The notes beneath the pieces are model-generated. The model saw nothing but the letters and a program-made list of their open reading frames with translations, was not told where the DNA came from and did not search any database. DNA of 64,000 nucleotides from the NCBI GenBank assembly GCA_000611775.1, contig KK106982.1:5474391-5538390 (forward strand). Direction: 5' to 3'. The stretch's first letter is position 1; every line of letters starts with the position of its first letter. Of the stretch, positions 22,454 to 34,361 are shown piece after piece. The translations under genes and the position numbers were made by a program. This DNA is from Umbilicaria muhlenbergii (taxonomy: Eukaryota > Ascomycota > Lecanoromycetes > Umbilicariales > Umbilicariaceae).

Positions 22454-22878
22454 CTTGGCTGTCCTCTTTGCCTCCTACTGCACGTGGCTGGATGCTGCCT
22501 TTTCAAAAGGGTAACGAGATCGGGATGAGGGTCCAAACGAAGACACTTCCACAATAGAAGCCTGGTATGCTCGCGGAATCGGTTGGATCTGGTCAAGGTC
22601 GTGTCGGACAAGGGGCGCTAAAAGTCGAGAGAATCAGAGCTTGGCTCAAGCTGTGTATCCCGCACTAAGGTAATATTACAATAGCGTACTCGTCGACAGC
22701 CTTATCGATACAACCAACACCAATCAATCGTCTCGCGACGGGTGTGAGCTTCTCCCACAATCCAGCAACTTAGCATCTATCTTCCTTACACGAACTTAAT
22801 GACAGCTCATCTAATTCATCAAATGTGATATACAGAGGAGTTTAAAAAGCCAGCCGTTACGACCTCACGACCGCTACG
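22454..22878. promoter_or_regulatory. Bidirectional promoter region, CWC25/CSN2
   Basis: A 425-bp divergent interval that must hold the start sites for both genes. No single factor site can be assigned with confidence. Confidence 0.55.
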
Positions 22879-24562
22879 ATGTCGGACGATGATGATTTCA
22901 TGCAAGATTCAGATCAGGAGCAGTAAGGCACACCTGTGAACGAGCACTCTACGTCAAGTAAGACCTGACCTGTATTCTAGGTATGACTTTGAGTACGAGG
23001 ATGATGATGAAGAGGAGACGGGAGACGTCGATATAGAAAACAAGTACTATAATGCGAAGCAGGTGAAGGGGGATAATCCGGAAGAAGCCATAGAGGAGTT
23101 CCTGGGACTACCTGCTTTGGAGCAAGAAAAGGGTGACTGGTAAGCATCGCGATCAATTTGGCTACCAGCTATAGCTGACGAAACTACCAAGGGGCTTCAA
23201 AGGTCTGAAACAAGCTATCAAACTGGAGTTCAAGCTGGGGCAGTATGACAAGGTAAGGTCCTTATAATCACTGTCCAGTCATGAGGCTTATGTTATTAAT
23301 AGGCTGTGGAACACTACCGCGAGCTGCTCACTTATGTCAAATCTGCCGTCACCCGAAATTACTCCGAGAAATCCATCAATAACATGCTCGACTTCATAGA
23401 GAAAGGCTCGGATGACGAGAAAGCGTACCAGTGCATGGAAAACTTCTACTCGTTGACGCTTGAGTCGTTTCAGAGTACGAACAACGAAAGACTATGGCTC
23501 AAGACGAATATCAAGCTCGCAAAGCTATGGCTGGATCGCAGGGAATACACCCAATTGGTGAACAATGTCCGGAAGCTGCACAAAGCTTGTCAGCGGGACG
23601 ACGGGACGGACGATCCGAGCAAGGGTACCTATGCACTGGAAGTGTATGCATTGGAGATCCAAATGTATGCTGAGACTAGGAACAACAAACGTCTGAAGGC
23701 CTTATATCAGCGAGCATTGAGGGTGAGGTCTGCAGTGCCACACCCGAAGATCATGGGTATCATACGGGAGTGCGGAGGCAAGATGCATATGAGCGAAGAA
23801 AATTGGACAGAAGCCCAGACCGATTTTTTCGAGTCGTTCCGCAATTACGACGAAGCCGGATCTCTGCAGCGCATCCAGGTGTTGAAGTACCTGGTCCTCA
23901 CGACGATGCTGATGAAGTCTGACATTAACCCTTTCGAGTCACAAGAGACCAAACCTTATAAGAACGACCCTCGAATATCTGCCATGACCGACCTGGTGGA
24001 CGCATACCAGCGCGACGATATCCACAAGTACGAGTCGATACTGCAAAACAATAAGGATGTTCTGGCGGACCCTTTCATTGCCGAGAATATCGACGAAGTG
24101 ACTCGGAACATGCGTACCAAGGCCGTGCTCAAGCTTATCGCTCCGTATACGCGATTCACGCTAGCATTTATTGCCAAACAGCTCAAGATCTCGGTTTCAG
24201 AAGTGCAGGACATAATCGGCTTCTTAATCGTTGACAAAAAGCTTAAAGGCAGCATCAACCAAGAGCAAGGTACGATAGAAGTGGAGAGCAGCAGCGACCT
24301 GGATCGGACCAAGGCGATGCAGGAGTGGACTTCTTCTGTTGGGTCGCTTTGGAGGACGATCCTAAACGAAGGCGAAGGGTTCAAGTCTGATGAATCGTCC
24401 GGAATGTTGGGAGGGACCGCAGCGCCTCTCATGCAGTCTGGGCACGCGGATCTCGCTGGGTTGCTGCATGGCAGTAAAGGCACGAGTGTGTTCGGTAAGA
24501 TGAAAGGCGGAGGGAAGAGAGGGCCTTCAGCAGGACGGACAGCAGTCCCTTCGTTGAAGTGA
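22879..24562 (+). CDS. COP9 signalosome subunit 2 (CSN2)
   Basis: Four exons, 22879-22922, 22981-23139, 23192-23252 and 23303-24562, join in frame to about 507 aa; introns are 50-58 nt. The acidic N-terminus (MSDDDDFMQDSDQEQYDFEY) is typical of CSN2. The helical-repeat body includes NKYYNAKQVKGDNPEEAI, EHYRELLTYVKSAVTRNYSE and YALEIQMYAETRNNKRLK. The PCI domain lies near residues 310-440 (APYTRFTLAFIAKQL, DIIGFLIVDKKLKGSINQ). CSN2 is a scaffold of the COP9 signalosome, which removes NEDD8 from cullins, and in ascomycetes is linked to development. The tail beyond the PCI domain is Gly/Lys-rich and variable. Confidence 0.96.
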
Positions 24563-26443
24563 ATGGACAGCCTCGCGTGCTGGCGAAGGAGCCGGCTTGT
24601 AGTTCGGGCTAGTAGGGTGGTGGGTGGGGGATGTGTCGTATGGAGGATCGCCGGTTCCGTCGAAGTTGGACCAACGAGTGCTGTGGCTGGCGACTGCACG
24701 GTCTACCGGGATTCCATAGTGTCAATGAACAAAGTCTTCCTCCCCACCCGTACGCAGTAGCACGGCAGTGCCGCCGTTGCGACAATTCCACGCTGCCGGG
24801 CCTCCTCAAGTCGCATGTTGGCCCATGGCTAGTGCGACTAATCGAGAGTCGCGTGGGGTACATAGGGACCCAGCAGTCAGGTCAATGCGGGATCTTACTG
24901 CCGGTCTTCCATGCGGCAGCGCAGTTGTCTGTCAGGCTCGTCCGCAGCGTTGGCCAGCAGCTCCGTTTGACGAGGTTGGCAGAAGCGACTCGCTGCATCT
25001 CAGGAACTTTCCCTCGCTACGTGCAGCTGCGTGGCCAATGGTTCCAGCGATTATCCCACATGTCAGGGGACTTTGCATTGCAGATCGATAGAGCGCAATT
25101 CCCTCTTGTGAGGTCACATCACGCCCATCCGATGGCCCACTAGGACCGTCTAGCACCGCTACTGTAGCGCAGTCGCCGTCGTATGGAGACAAGTGTTCGG
25201 CACCCTGGGCGGCCTGGCCGTGCGCTGCATGAGTGGGCAATCTCCCACCACTGGCCTTACTCTCAACTGATCTGCCACCGACTTGCCAGGAAGTGCCAGG
25301 AAGGGCCAGGAAGGGCCAGGAGGTACCCTCGGGCAAGGCAGCAGGTCAGGTATCGTAGCTGTTTACCATGCTCTCGCTTCGTTCGCCATAGATTCCATCG
25401 GACATGGCACGCGTTCGACCCTCGAGCCCATATGACCTCACACAGAACGGGGGGGCTTTTTCAGCAGGTTCATCCTACAGCGTCGGATCCATGCCCTTCC
25501 ATGCCATGACATGCCCTGACACGCCATTACATGCCATTACATGTCCCATTACATGACCGCGCCAGCGATCCGAATAGAACAGGCCACCACGTACATGTAG
25601 TCTCTCTACCTTAGTCTCTCGAGGCGCTCTAGTCTCCCGGCGGGCGGGCGATCCAATATTTCATGCTCGAGGCGCCGCCTGCTCGAGTAGCGCGGCGTGG
25701 GGAGTCTTTAAGTAAGTGAGGGCCACGGGGGCTTCATTCGCTCCCTCACCCGCAACGCCGCGATACCAGCACCGCCAACACACTGAGGCTGGCAAACGGT
25801 CGATGGGATCGGATCCGCGGAATGCACGGCGCGATTCCCCGCAAGGTCCAATCTCCCTTGCACTCCGTGGTCGCGGGCGCGCGCTGCTCAGTGGAAGCAC
25901 GCTGCTGTGGCTGTTTTGCACCGTAACCGTGCGTGCGTCGAGAACAACGGTGGTGGAAGTCATCTGCGATTTGGGTCGCGGCTTCATGCACCCAGCGCGC
26001 ATTCTCGGCACCGGCCATCGTGCCTTTACCTTACGCCCAGTCTCCAGGCCCCGTCGCCAGTCGACCGTCGACCGTCTCCAGAGCGCCCTCGCCCGTCTCC
26101 ACCTCTGGCTCCTGCCTGCGTCGACTCACCACTCCGACGCCTGCGCCCCTACTCGCTCCTCCCTACCCTTGATCCTGGAGAGCCTTCGGTCATTGCCTCG
26201 TGATCCTTTATAGGCCCGGCCTGGCAGCCTCTGCTTTATAACCGTCGACTGTCGTTTTCTCCCCTCCCAGCTCGCGGCCTCAGTCCGGCGGTCTCCCACA
26301 GTAGGTCTCCTCGGTATAAATAGCACTCCGTCCGGCGATAGGCCCGAAGGGGGACGATTCAGATTTCACCTGAGCACTAGCCGAGCACCGCAACAACAGG
26401 ATCAGGATTAAGCAACGGCGATCAACTCCCAAAACCAGAGGCG
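24563..26443. other. 1.9-kb spacer with short direct repeats
   Basis: No gene recognised. A GGCCAGGAAG-type unit is repeated at about 25287-25322, and CATGCCATGACATG / CCATTACATG reiterations fill about 25498-25556. The last 250 bp before 26444 are the probable promoter and leader of the otubain gene. Confidence 0.55.
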
Positions 26444-28442
26444 ATGCATTCACAAACTTCAACGTCCAACCCGTTCAACCATCTCCACCTCAATCTCCAT
26501 CTCGGCCATCACTATCGCGCCCCTCACCATTCCTACTCCCTCGCGCACGCCCACTCGCTCGCGCACGCCCACTCCCACCCGCACGCCCACGCCCACGCAC
26601 ACTCCCACTCACGTCCCCACCCACAGCCACAGCCACATCATCAATATTACTCGCCAGCTTTTGTGTTACATGAAACGCAGCTGAGCACGTTATCACGGCC
26701 GGGGTTTGCTGCAACGGCCTACCCTCCATCAACGGCAATCAGGACAACAGGGCTCACCATGGCTTCGATCTCCGATGAAGACATGGCCACGATGCAAAAA
26801 CTATCGAACGACTTTGAGCCGCAAGTTGAGGTAGCAGCGATGGCCGGCCTCGATCACTGTCATTCCACGCGCTAACTCCCTCGTCTAGGGGCCTCTGGTA
26901 GGACAACGGCAATCAAGTCATGCCATCACCACACAGTATGCCCAAGCAGATCCAGTCTACGTGCGAAAGACGGCCGTAAGACACTCTTTTCCCCCTCATC
27001 TAGATATCCTGCAATTGACCTCATCTCTCCCACAGGCTTTGCCTCATACCTATTCGCATTACCGGACCGTGCGGGGCGATGGCAATTGTGGGTGGCGAGG
27101 TAAGCTTCCATACTGCTTCCGCAACGTCAATGGATGCGCTGCTTAGACATCCTCAAGCTATCATGTTTGGCTACTTCGAGGCCCTGTTACGACTAGGCGA
27201 CCCTATGAAGATCCTTGCCGAAGAATCTAGGCTGAAGTCGCTCAATAACCTGCTCAACGCCGTTGGCTTTCAAGAGGACCTCTACGAAGACTTTGTTGAT
27301 GAGACCGTGTCATTGCTTAGGGCAACCGCCGATTCCATACCATGCCATGACAACGGAGATGGACTCTTGGCAAGTTTCAACGACGCCGGGATGTCCAACG
27401 CTATCATCACACACTTCCGGGTAAGCAGTTACACAAGGGCCTTCACCGGTTCGCTGCCATTGGTCTGACAACTGCCTTACTAGCTTATCACGAGCGCATG
27501 GATGAAGACTCACGCCGACACGTATCAGCCGTTCCTACCGGACAAATCTGTTGACGAGTATTGTGCGACCTCAATTGAGCCATACCAAGTCGAGATCGAA
27601 CACCTTGGCATGAACGCTTTGATTGAGGCCGTCATAAATCCAGCGGGAATGGCTGTCGAAATCCTATATCTAGATCGCAGCGAAGGCAATGAGGTCAACA
27701 GCCATCGTTTCGAGCTCCTGGGTCCGGACGGCCAGGCCTTGCACCCGCACGCGCCTACGATACGACTACTATATCGACCGTGAGTGATACTTGGTTAGCT
27801 TCGTATCACCGTACTAAGGCGAATAGTGGTCACTATGATCTTTTGTACAAAATCGAAGACATCGCCGACATGATGGCCTCCGTGCAGGTGTCTCAAATGC
27901 CCGTCTATAACGTGCCCAGTTATACGAGCTTCGCCCCGGCGCCCAATTACAGCCATTCCGATACCGCTCCCGGCTTCGCCATGTTGAATCTCGGCCCCAA
28001 TGTCCAACTGACCGACTTCCCCTTGACCGGCTTCTCTCCTACTTACGACCTCCCCGGCAACTTTATCGACGACATCTCCCCCTCGCCCATCACGCCCGCC
28101 CCCGAAACTCTCCCCTCACCACCGACGTCCATCCCGTCGGCTACGTCAATGACGCGCGGTCAGGAATGCAGTTTCCGCAAATCAAAATACGAGGTGGAGC
28201 CCGAGTATCGACGGCCGGTCGTACATCAAGCGCCGTGTGAGACGCCGGCTATGAAGAAGTAAGGGCCCTCCCCTTCCATCCCCATACGCCGCATGCCGAA
28301 AAATTCCCGCTGCGAACAGACGTGGCTAACAGTCTAAATGTGTTCCAGCAACGGCGCCAGTCCTGCCCATTTCCGCTCCGAAGACTTCCAGCCCGAGATC
28401 TGCGATCCGGGATCCGAGTACCGAGTGCGCGGGAAGAGATAA
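26444..28442 (+). CDS. Otubain-type (OTU, C65) deubiquitinase
   Basis: Seven exons join in frame to about 540 aa: 26444-26830, 26889-26975, 27036-27099, 27158-27420, 27484-27779, 27827-28258 and 28349-28442. The catalytic Asp-Gly-Asn-Cys block TVRGDGNCGWRAIMFGYFEA spans the third intron; the nucleophile is about Cys176. The catalytic His is in PGHYDLLYKIED (about His368), just after the fifth intron. The intervening helical region (FRLITSAWMK, IEPYQVEIEHLGMNALIEAV) fits otubains, which hydrolyse polyubiquitin. The tail is Pro-rich and ends RGKR. The first 105 residues are an odd His-Ala low-complexity stretch (HSLAHAHSHPHAHAHAHSHS). A second ATG at 26759 in good context (CACCATGG) starts MASISDEDMATMQ and could be the usual start. 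Confidence 0.93.
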
Positions 28443-29418
28443 TAATGCGTTGCCCACCCCCCAATAATGGACGCCTGAAAATCGAACTTGATGCTTTTTG
28501 TTGTCTCTGCGACTACTGCGTGCGGAGGCCTAGAATGACGAACTCACTACGACCACGACATATTGAACGACCCTGCCTCGGCCCACGGAGCTCTGGAAAT
28601 ACACGAACGGGGTATCCACGGCGCCAGGCATATTCTATGCCCCAAATTTTTCTTCGTTTCCAGCATATACGCGGTCCGCTGTCCATGCTAGATTTTTGTT
28701 CGCGATGGGTTTTTCCCGTGGGGAGCTTTGGCAAATAATTTCTCTGTTCTCTGCATCGGTGGGGGACGGGGGAAAGATGACGAAGAGTACATATCAAGCA
28801 AGCAAGCATGCGTACGTTACGTTGGTTGTGAACCTGTTCTTTTCCGCGCGTTGTACCACGAACGAAGGGAAGAAAGATTGTCGGAGCGAGACGGGTCGTG
28901 AATATGAGGTGTGGGGTACTTTTTTTTTTTTCTCGTTTTTTTCGACGGTGGCGAGTGGAGGATGGATGGAAGCGTGGGGATGAGGATGAGGGATGGGGGA
29001 GAGCAAGGCTTTTTTTCGGGGCGGGAGGGATGCATGTGCGCACATCCGGGCTTTTTTCGCGTGAGATTGAAATGAATGGAAGGGTCTTGTGGTGGGAGAT
29101 ATACGGCTGTGAATTGGGTTGAGCGAGCTTAGGTTGTGTATGCAATTGGTTGCTATAGTAAGCGCTTTGAAGTGTTGGGTGAGCGGTTGTGCGATTGTGG
29201 ATGGAGCCATTGGAGTAAGGCTGGCGATGGGGAAGATGCGTTGGCTATGGTTCTTTGTACATTCGGTCTACTCCCATCCACCCCCGTTTCCATCTCTATC
29301 CTCCCTCTCCGCCCAAATCATCCAATCCCTCCCACACATCTTTCCTCCTTCCTCCTTTCCTCCGTTCCTCTTTCCTTCCCTCCCTCCCGCTCTTCTCCCC
29401 CATCCACCCTCCCGGGAC
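28443..29418. other. Spacer between convergent genes
   Basis: Lies between the otubain and ATP18 genes. It contains a T11 run at about 28920 and a C/T-rich tract at about 29270-29410. No coding structure seen. Confidence 0.5.
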
Positions 29419-29912
29419 CTAATGCTTCTCATTCGGCTTCACCGTCTTCGCCGACGGATTCCGCGGGTCGTTCTTATATTCATCCGCTACGCCCCAGCAA
29501 CCCCATTAGCCCCAAAAAACCGCAACCCGCAACCCGCAAACCCCACGCCCCAATGACCTCACCCGTCAAGAACGCCGAATAATGGAACAAGAGGGAAGAT
29601 GGGGGGACATACAATTGGCCAACGCGCTCGCAAACGAGTTCACCCCGTAGAGAATCACCAGTCCTGTAGGTACCCACCCAATGCGTCAGTTGTTTCCGAT
29701 ACCCCATCACCGGGCCAAAGCCACATGTGCGCAACGGCATGATGAGTCCGAGGGAGGGCAAGCCGTACCGGCAGCGTAAAAGGGAGCCATGGGGCCCGCT
29801 GGGGATATGTCAGTCTTGCTTGCTCCGGCGTGCGAGATGTTGAGGATGTCGGGTGGGTTGTGGGGCGGGACTCACCGACGGGGGCGGGCCATTTCTTGCC
29901 GAGGAGGGACAT
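29419..29912 (-). CDS. ATP18: Mitochondrial ATP synthase subunit j (ATP18)
   Basis: Four tiny exons, 29876-29912 (37 nt), 29770-29799 (30 nt), 29613-29663 (51 nt) and 29419-29486 (68 nt), join exactly in frame to 61 aa. The product starts MSLLGKKWPAPVAGPMAPFY, continues AAGLVILYGVNSFASALANS and ends DEYKNDPRNPSAKTVKPNEK plus His. This matches the fungal subunit j pattern: short N-terminus, one membrane helix and a conserved K/NDPRNP motif. It acts in the membrane part of F1Fo ATP synthase, where it supports dimerisation. No single exon is recognisable alone, so automated callers often miss it. Head to head with SPC19. Confidence 0.93.
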
Positions 29913-30240
29913 TGTGGTTTGTGTGGGGTGAGTGGGGGGTGGGTGTAGAATGGTTTGGGAGCTGTGATGGGTTGAGGGGGGGTTTGGGAGTGCGATGGTG
30001 AGGGATGGGTTGCGGGAGATGGCGAAAGAGTTGGGCTGAGGCTGCTCCTCGGGGCGTGAAAGCGGTGTTGCTGGAATGAGTAAGCGCCCGTGCTGTTTGA
30101 ACCCCGGTCGTTGAGAGTGTGGTCTTGGCGCGCGCGCTGAGAGTTGTGCGTAGTAAACACAACTCGAACTTCCCCCCGGTAGTTTGTGAATGCAAGATTG
30201 TGATTCCGACCTGGTTGCAAGGAGTTGGTTTCCGTCCGCA
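29913..30240. promoter_or_regulatory. Bidirectional promoter region, ATP18/SPC19
   Basis: The 328-bp interval between the divergent start codons. Frames inside it are shadows of the ATP18 side. Confidence 0.5.
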
Positions 30241-30879
30241 ATGAGCGTCGCCTCCCCGCTCGCCAGCTGCGTCTCCTCGCTGCAATCGTCGATGCAGCTG
30301 CTCGACTCGAGTATCTCGATCTTGGAGGCGGGGGTGAATGATTTCCCGCGGTTGGCCAAGGTGCTGCTGACGACGCGGGTATGGTCTCCACGCCCTCCTA
30401 CAGAAACACTCGTGGTCTTAATTATTGTGGTGACGGTTACTGACGCCACGCAGCATTACGAACTGCTCCCTGAGACACAGTTGATGCAGGCGCAAAAGGA
30501 GCTGCTCGAGACGATCACGCCGGAAGTGGAGACCTTGCTGCGGAGGGTGGATGCGCATCTGGATAAGTTGGCGAGGAGGGAGCAGAGCTTGATTGCGAAG
30601 TGCGACCTACAGGAGGGGAGGTTGAGTTCGAGACAATCTGGGGGAAGCGGGGTTGGCAGCTCCGCCTCTACGGCGCGAAGTGGTAGCGGGAGATATGGAG
30701 GCGTCAGAGGATCTGGGGATGGGGATGGCGCAACTGGGGAAGGGGAGAAAGGGAGGGAGGTGTTGAGGTTGAAGCAGATGCGGCAGACGAAGGAGAGGTT
30801 GAGTTATGCGGTTGAGAGGTTGAATTTGCAGGCGCAGCAGAAGGAGAGGCAGCTGAGGATTAGTATGGCGGCGCAGTGA
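30241..30879 (+). CDS. SPC19: DASH/Dam1 complex subunit Spc19
   Basis: Two exons, 30241-30378 and 30454-30879, give 187 aa. The 75-nt intron is a multiple of three and open, so unspliced RNA also reads through. The N-terminal domain is diagnostic: SPLASCVSSLQSSMQLLDSS, ISILEAGVNDFPRLAKVLLT, then TRHYELLPETQLMQAQKELL. A second helix block (VETLLRRVDAHLDKLARREQ) and a C-terminal coiled coil (KERLSYAVERLNLQAQQKER) flank a Gly/Ser linker. Spc19 is part of the fungal ring complex that couples kinetochores to microtubules. An upstream in-frame ATG at 30190 is less likely because the conserved region begins near 30241. Confidence 0.93.
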   Translation: MSVASPLASCVSSLQSSMQLLDSSISILEAGVNDFPRLAKVLLTTRVWSPRPPTETLVVLIIVVTVTDATQHYELLPETQLMQAQKELLETITPEVETLLRRVDAHLDKLARREQSLIAKCDLQEGRLSSRQSGGSGVGSSASTARSGSGRYGGVRGSGDGDGATGEGEKGREVLRLKQMRQTKERLSYAVERLNLQAQQKERQLRISMAAQ

Positions 30880-31645
30880 AAATCAAGGTGAAGGTGATGG
30901 CGGTATGGTGGACTGGGTGGAAAGGGTGTGGAGGCAGGACGGGAGAGGGGATCTGGGGGCAAGGGCTGGGGACCAGGGTGATAGGATGGAGTGAAGGGAG
31001 CAAGGCGTTTGGAAGGGTTTATGGAGGGGATACACCACCTCGGTTCTCGACTGCTGGCTTGTAGCTTGAGACACTGTTACTCCTGCAGATTCTTCACGTA
31101 TGTTCTCCGTGCGGTCTACCACTCCAATTCAGTCAGATCGCCGAAGCCGAAAAGAACCAATCCATTACCAGGACGCCCATCGCTCTCATCTGCCCCTGCA
31201 CAAGAAACTATTCATCCCCAACCATAGTCACATCCACATCGACACCCAGTCCGGATCACACCAACCTGCACCCATCACTTCCATTTGCGCCAAAACCCAA
31301 CCCATAACCTCTCCTCCAGACCGCCAGACCGGCATCGCACCCTCGCCTCAGCCTGTCCCTAATCCAGTCCGGTAAGGTAGTCCCCGCCACCGGCCCGAGC
31401 GCCTCCCCGGGAGCTAACCGAATCCAATTCGAGATATCTCATCGCTCATCGCCAGCACCCCAACCCCCCAATCCACCCACCACACTCCCTTCCGCCCTCA
31501 CATTCGCTTTAACCGTGTACCGCACGTTCAATCCAAGTTGTGCACTTTTCCCGTCGCCGCCAGCGACCCAGAGCTTGCTACCTCGAGACACGCGATTGCG
31601 CTTCTGAGCTGGGAAGAAGAAGAAGAAGAAGAGGGCGTGATAGCG
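30880..31645. other. Spacer upstream of RHO3
   Basis: No gene recognised. Reads as the SPC19 3' region and then a C/T-rich promoter and leader (about 31200-31520) for RHO3. Confidence 0.5.
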
Positions 31646-32983
31646 ATGCCTCTCTGCGGCGGCTCGAAGACGGTGCAGCGGAAACTGGTGCTTTTGTAGG
31701 CGCTTGTCTGGGCTTGCGGTTGAGATGGGCGTTTACTGATGGGTGCGTGGTTGTAGGGGGGATGGCGCGTGCGGGAAGACGTCGTTGCTGAATGTGTTTA
31801 CGCGGGGGTGAGTTGGTTGCTGGATCGCGGCGCAAGTGGAGTGTGTGCTGATGTGCGCCGGATGCGCTATAGGTACTTTCCGACGGTGTAGTAAGTTCGA
31901 TGCCTATGCCGATGACACTGGAGTTGTGTGGGATGGGGATTGGAGACAAGGAAGTGCTGATCAGGGTGGTGGGGATGGGGTAGTGAGCCTACTGTTTTTG
32001 GTGAGTTGGCGCACACCTCTACTCGACTAGGGGAGAGCTTGGTATGCTGACTGGTAATAAAGAGAACTACGTCCATGGTATGCGCACGCACTATGAGCCT
32101 GTCATCTGTGGGAAGGAAGCGCTGAAGTAGGACCCAAGACATCTTCGTCGATAACGTCCACATCGAACTCTCATTATGGGATACGGCCGGGCAGGAAGAA
32201 TTCGACCGCCTGCGATCACTTTCCTACGATGACACGCACACGATAATGCTTTGCTTTAGCGTACGCCCCCTTTTCTTCCCCCCAAGCCCCCCCACCCCTC
32301 CCCTACCCTTTCATCCCACCCCAATCCCCATCCCCATCCCCATTCCCCGCCCCCTCCGTCCGCCGCCCCCNNTCCCTCCACGCCCTCTCCCCCCGCCCGC
32401 TCGCTAACCCCCCACTCCCCCCAACAGGTTGATTCCCCCGACTCGCTCGAAAACGTCGAATCGAAATGGGTCGGAGAAATCGCCGAAAACTGCGCCGGGG
32501 TGAAACTAGTCCTCGTGGCACTAAAATGCGACTTGCGGGAAAAACACAGCGACGACGACGACGACAACGACGACGACGACGACGAAGAAGGCGGGACGGA
32601 AAACGGCGCGGGCGAGGGGGCGGCGGGGACGACGACGAGGGGCAGGCAGAGCGGAAGGGGCCGGGAGTGTATAGATTACAAGCAAGGGTTAGAAGTCGCG
32701 CGGCGGATCCAAGCTTTGCGGTATTTGGGTATGTGTGTTTCTCTTTGAGTCTGGGGGGAAGAGAGGGAGGGGTGGAAAGCGTGTAGAGAGGGAGTGCGGG
32801 GTCTTGCTGGGGGTCAAAGGGAGATGCTAAAAAGGGCGTGCTAATGCCGCCGGGTGGGCAGAATGTTCGGCCAAACGCAACCGCGGCGTCAACGAAGCCT
32901 TCACCGAAGCCGCGCGCGTTGCGCTCTCGGTTAAAGGCTCGAATGGCGCGGGGAAAGGCGCGGATCGGTGCGCGGTTATGTGA
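31646..32983 (+). CDS. RHO3: Rho-family GTPase, Rho3 type
   Basis: Eight exons join in frame to 231 aa: 31646-31695, 31757-31807, 31873-31890, 31984-32000, 32063-32077, 32139-32260, 32428-32728 and 32862-32983. Exons 3, 4 and 5 are only 18, 17 and 15 nt. The G1 loop is [15 protein letters not shown]; the effector region YFPTVYEPTVFENYVHDIFV is spread over exons 3-6. G3 is [20 protein letters not shown]4 ALKCDLRE and G5 [19 protein letters not shown]. The C-terminus CAVM is a prenylation box. Between CDLRE and [12 protein letters not shown] sits an extra acidic, low-complexity insert of about 40 residues, mostly Asp then Gly/Thr/Arg. Rho3 GTPases direct polarised growth and exocytosis at the hyphal tip. 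The largest intron contains two undetermined bases. Confidence 0.93.
32371..32372. other. Two undetermined bases (N)
   Basis: The only ambiguous bases in the window lie in the C-rich 167-nt intron (32261-32427) of RHO3. They mark a low-quality or joined position in the assembly and do not affect the coding sequence. Confidence 0.99.
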
Positions 32984-34361
32984 GGGGAGGATGGAGTGGA
33001 GCGGTGCGGTGCGAGATGGAGGCGAGGGATGCGGGATACGGCAGAGCGGGATACGGCAGAGCGTGGGGATAGGGATCTCGGTATGGTGCATATGCAGGGC
33101 TTGGATGTTGATACTTCCCCCCACCCCCGGCCCCCGGGGGCAACCCAACTTTCTTCCATTTTCCATGTCGATTTTACGGCCGCCCTTGTTTTTGTTGATG
33201 AAAGGAGGGAGGGCGTCGATCTATCGCGTGCAGTGCTCATGGGACGTCTTCTGGCGGGGGGATGCGACAGCGCGGTTTCTTTTGGACGACGGGACGTTTT
33301 GGCGTGTTTTTTGGGGGGATCTTGGGGGGTGGAGGAGGGATTGGAAGGGAAGGGTGGGTTGGTTTGGGGGGGGTGGGGGGGTTTATGTACTTTTAGTTAT
33401 GATGATGGTGTACAAATGGAATGGCTTTATGTGTATTGGAGAATGAGATTCTTCTGGTATGAGGGAGGTGAGCCGGGTATGTACGACGCGATTCTTAGCG
33501 GCGGGAAGCGGGTGGTTCATGGATGAGGTAAGGGTATTGAGATGTCAATGGTTATAAGTTTGATCGGGGTTGCACTGGAGATGCGCATGATAGGCCCCCG
33601 GGTATGCTACCAGAGGTGATTGAGGCGATGTGGTCGCTTTGGATATCTGGGTGCAGAGATCTTGATGGGTTGGTGGACTGGGGGCTGGGTTGGTTCGAGG
33701 TATGGGAGGGGGGAGGGATAGGGGTTATGTATGTGTTTTCCTCTTTACTATGCTGTATGAATGGGGTTCGTCCAGTAGATGTCTTCCAAGTAGACAGTCA
33801 GCCTTGTTTGAGTGCCCTGTAGTGTGTTCCCGGTATTGACGAGCCTCCGAGCGACGGGTTGCGGTTGGGTGGTTTTAGGGATAGTAAGTGGAAGGAGGAC
33901 TGGAGCGGTATGGCGATCTATGAAAACACTAAAGATAACGAGGTAGCGGCGTTGCGAGGCTGGGCTGTGTAGAGAGCTTCTCAATGTGTACTTGAGCATA
34001 CCGACAGTAAAACACTATGGCCCGAGACTAGAAAACATGTCCGGTCCAGCTTACTGCAAGTGGTGGTGATGCCGTCTGTGAGCCTCGTCGTAATCCTCCG
34101 CACAACGGTCTCATTTCGTTGGATATCAATCATGATCTCCTTCCACCCCTCTTGCTTTCGGTATTTTCTCGGATTTTCGATGGTGGGGAGCCCGACATTG
34201 ATACAGTTTGCACAAGCTCCGTAGGGTAGCCGTATTGCTCTATGTCTCCTTGCGGTTTTCCCAATGCCAGTTTTCAAGAGAAATCATCCTCAGGTGCTAT
34301 CGGGTCCCACATCATTGAACACTCGAGCTCGAATTTGTCCCGCACCACCACTTCTTCCAAA
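32984..34361. other. 1.4-kb spacer between convergent genes
   Basis: Between RHO3 and the NLR-like gene. G-rich on the + strand up to about 33760; no recognisable coding structure on either strand. Confidence 0.5.
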
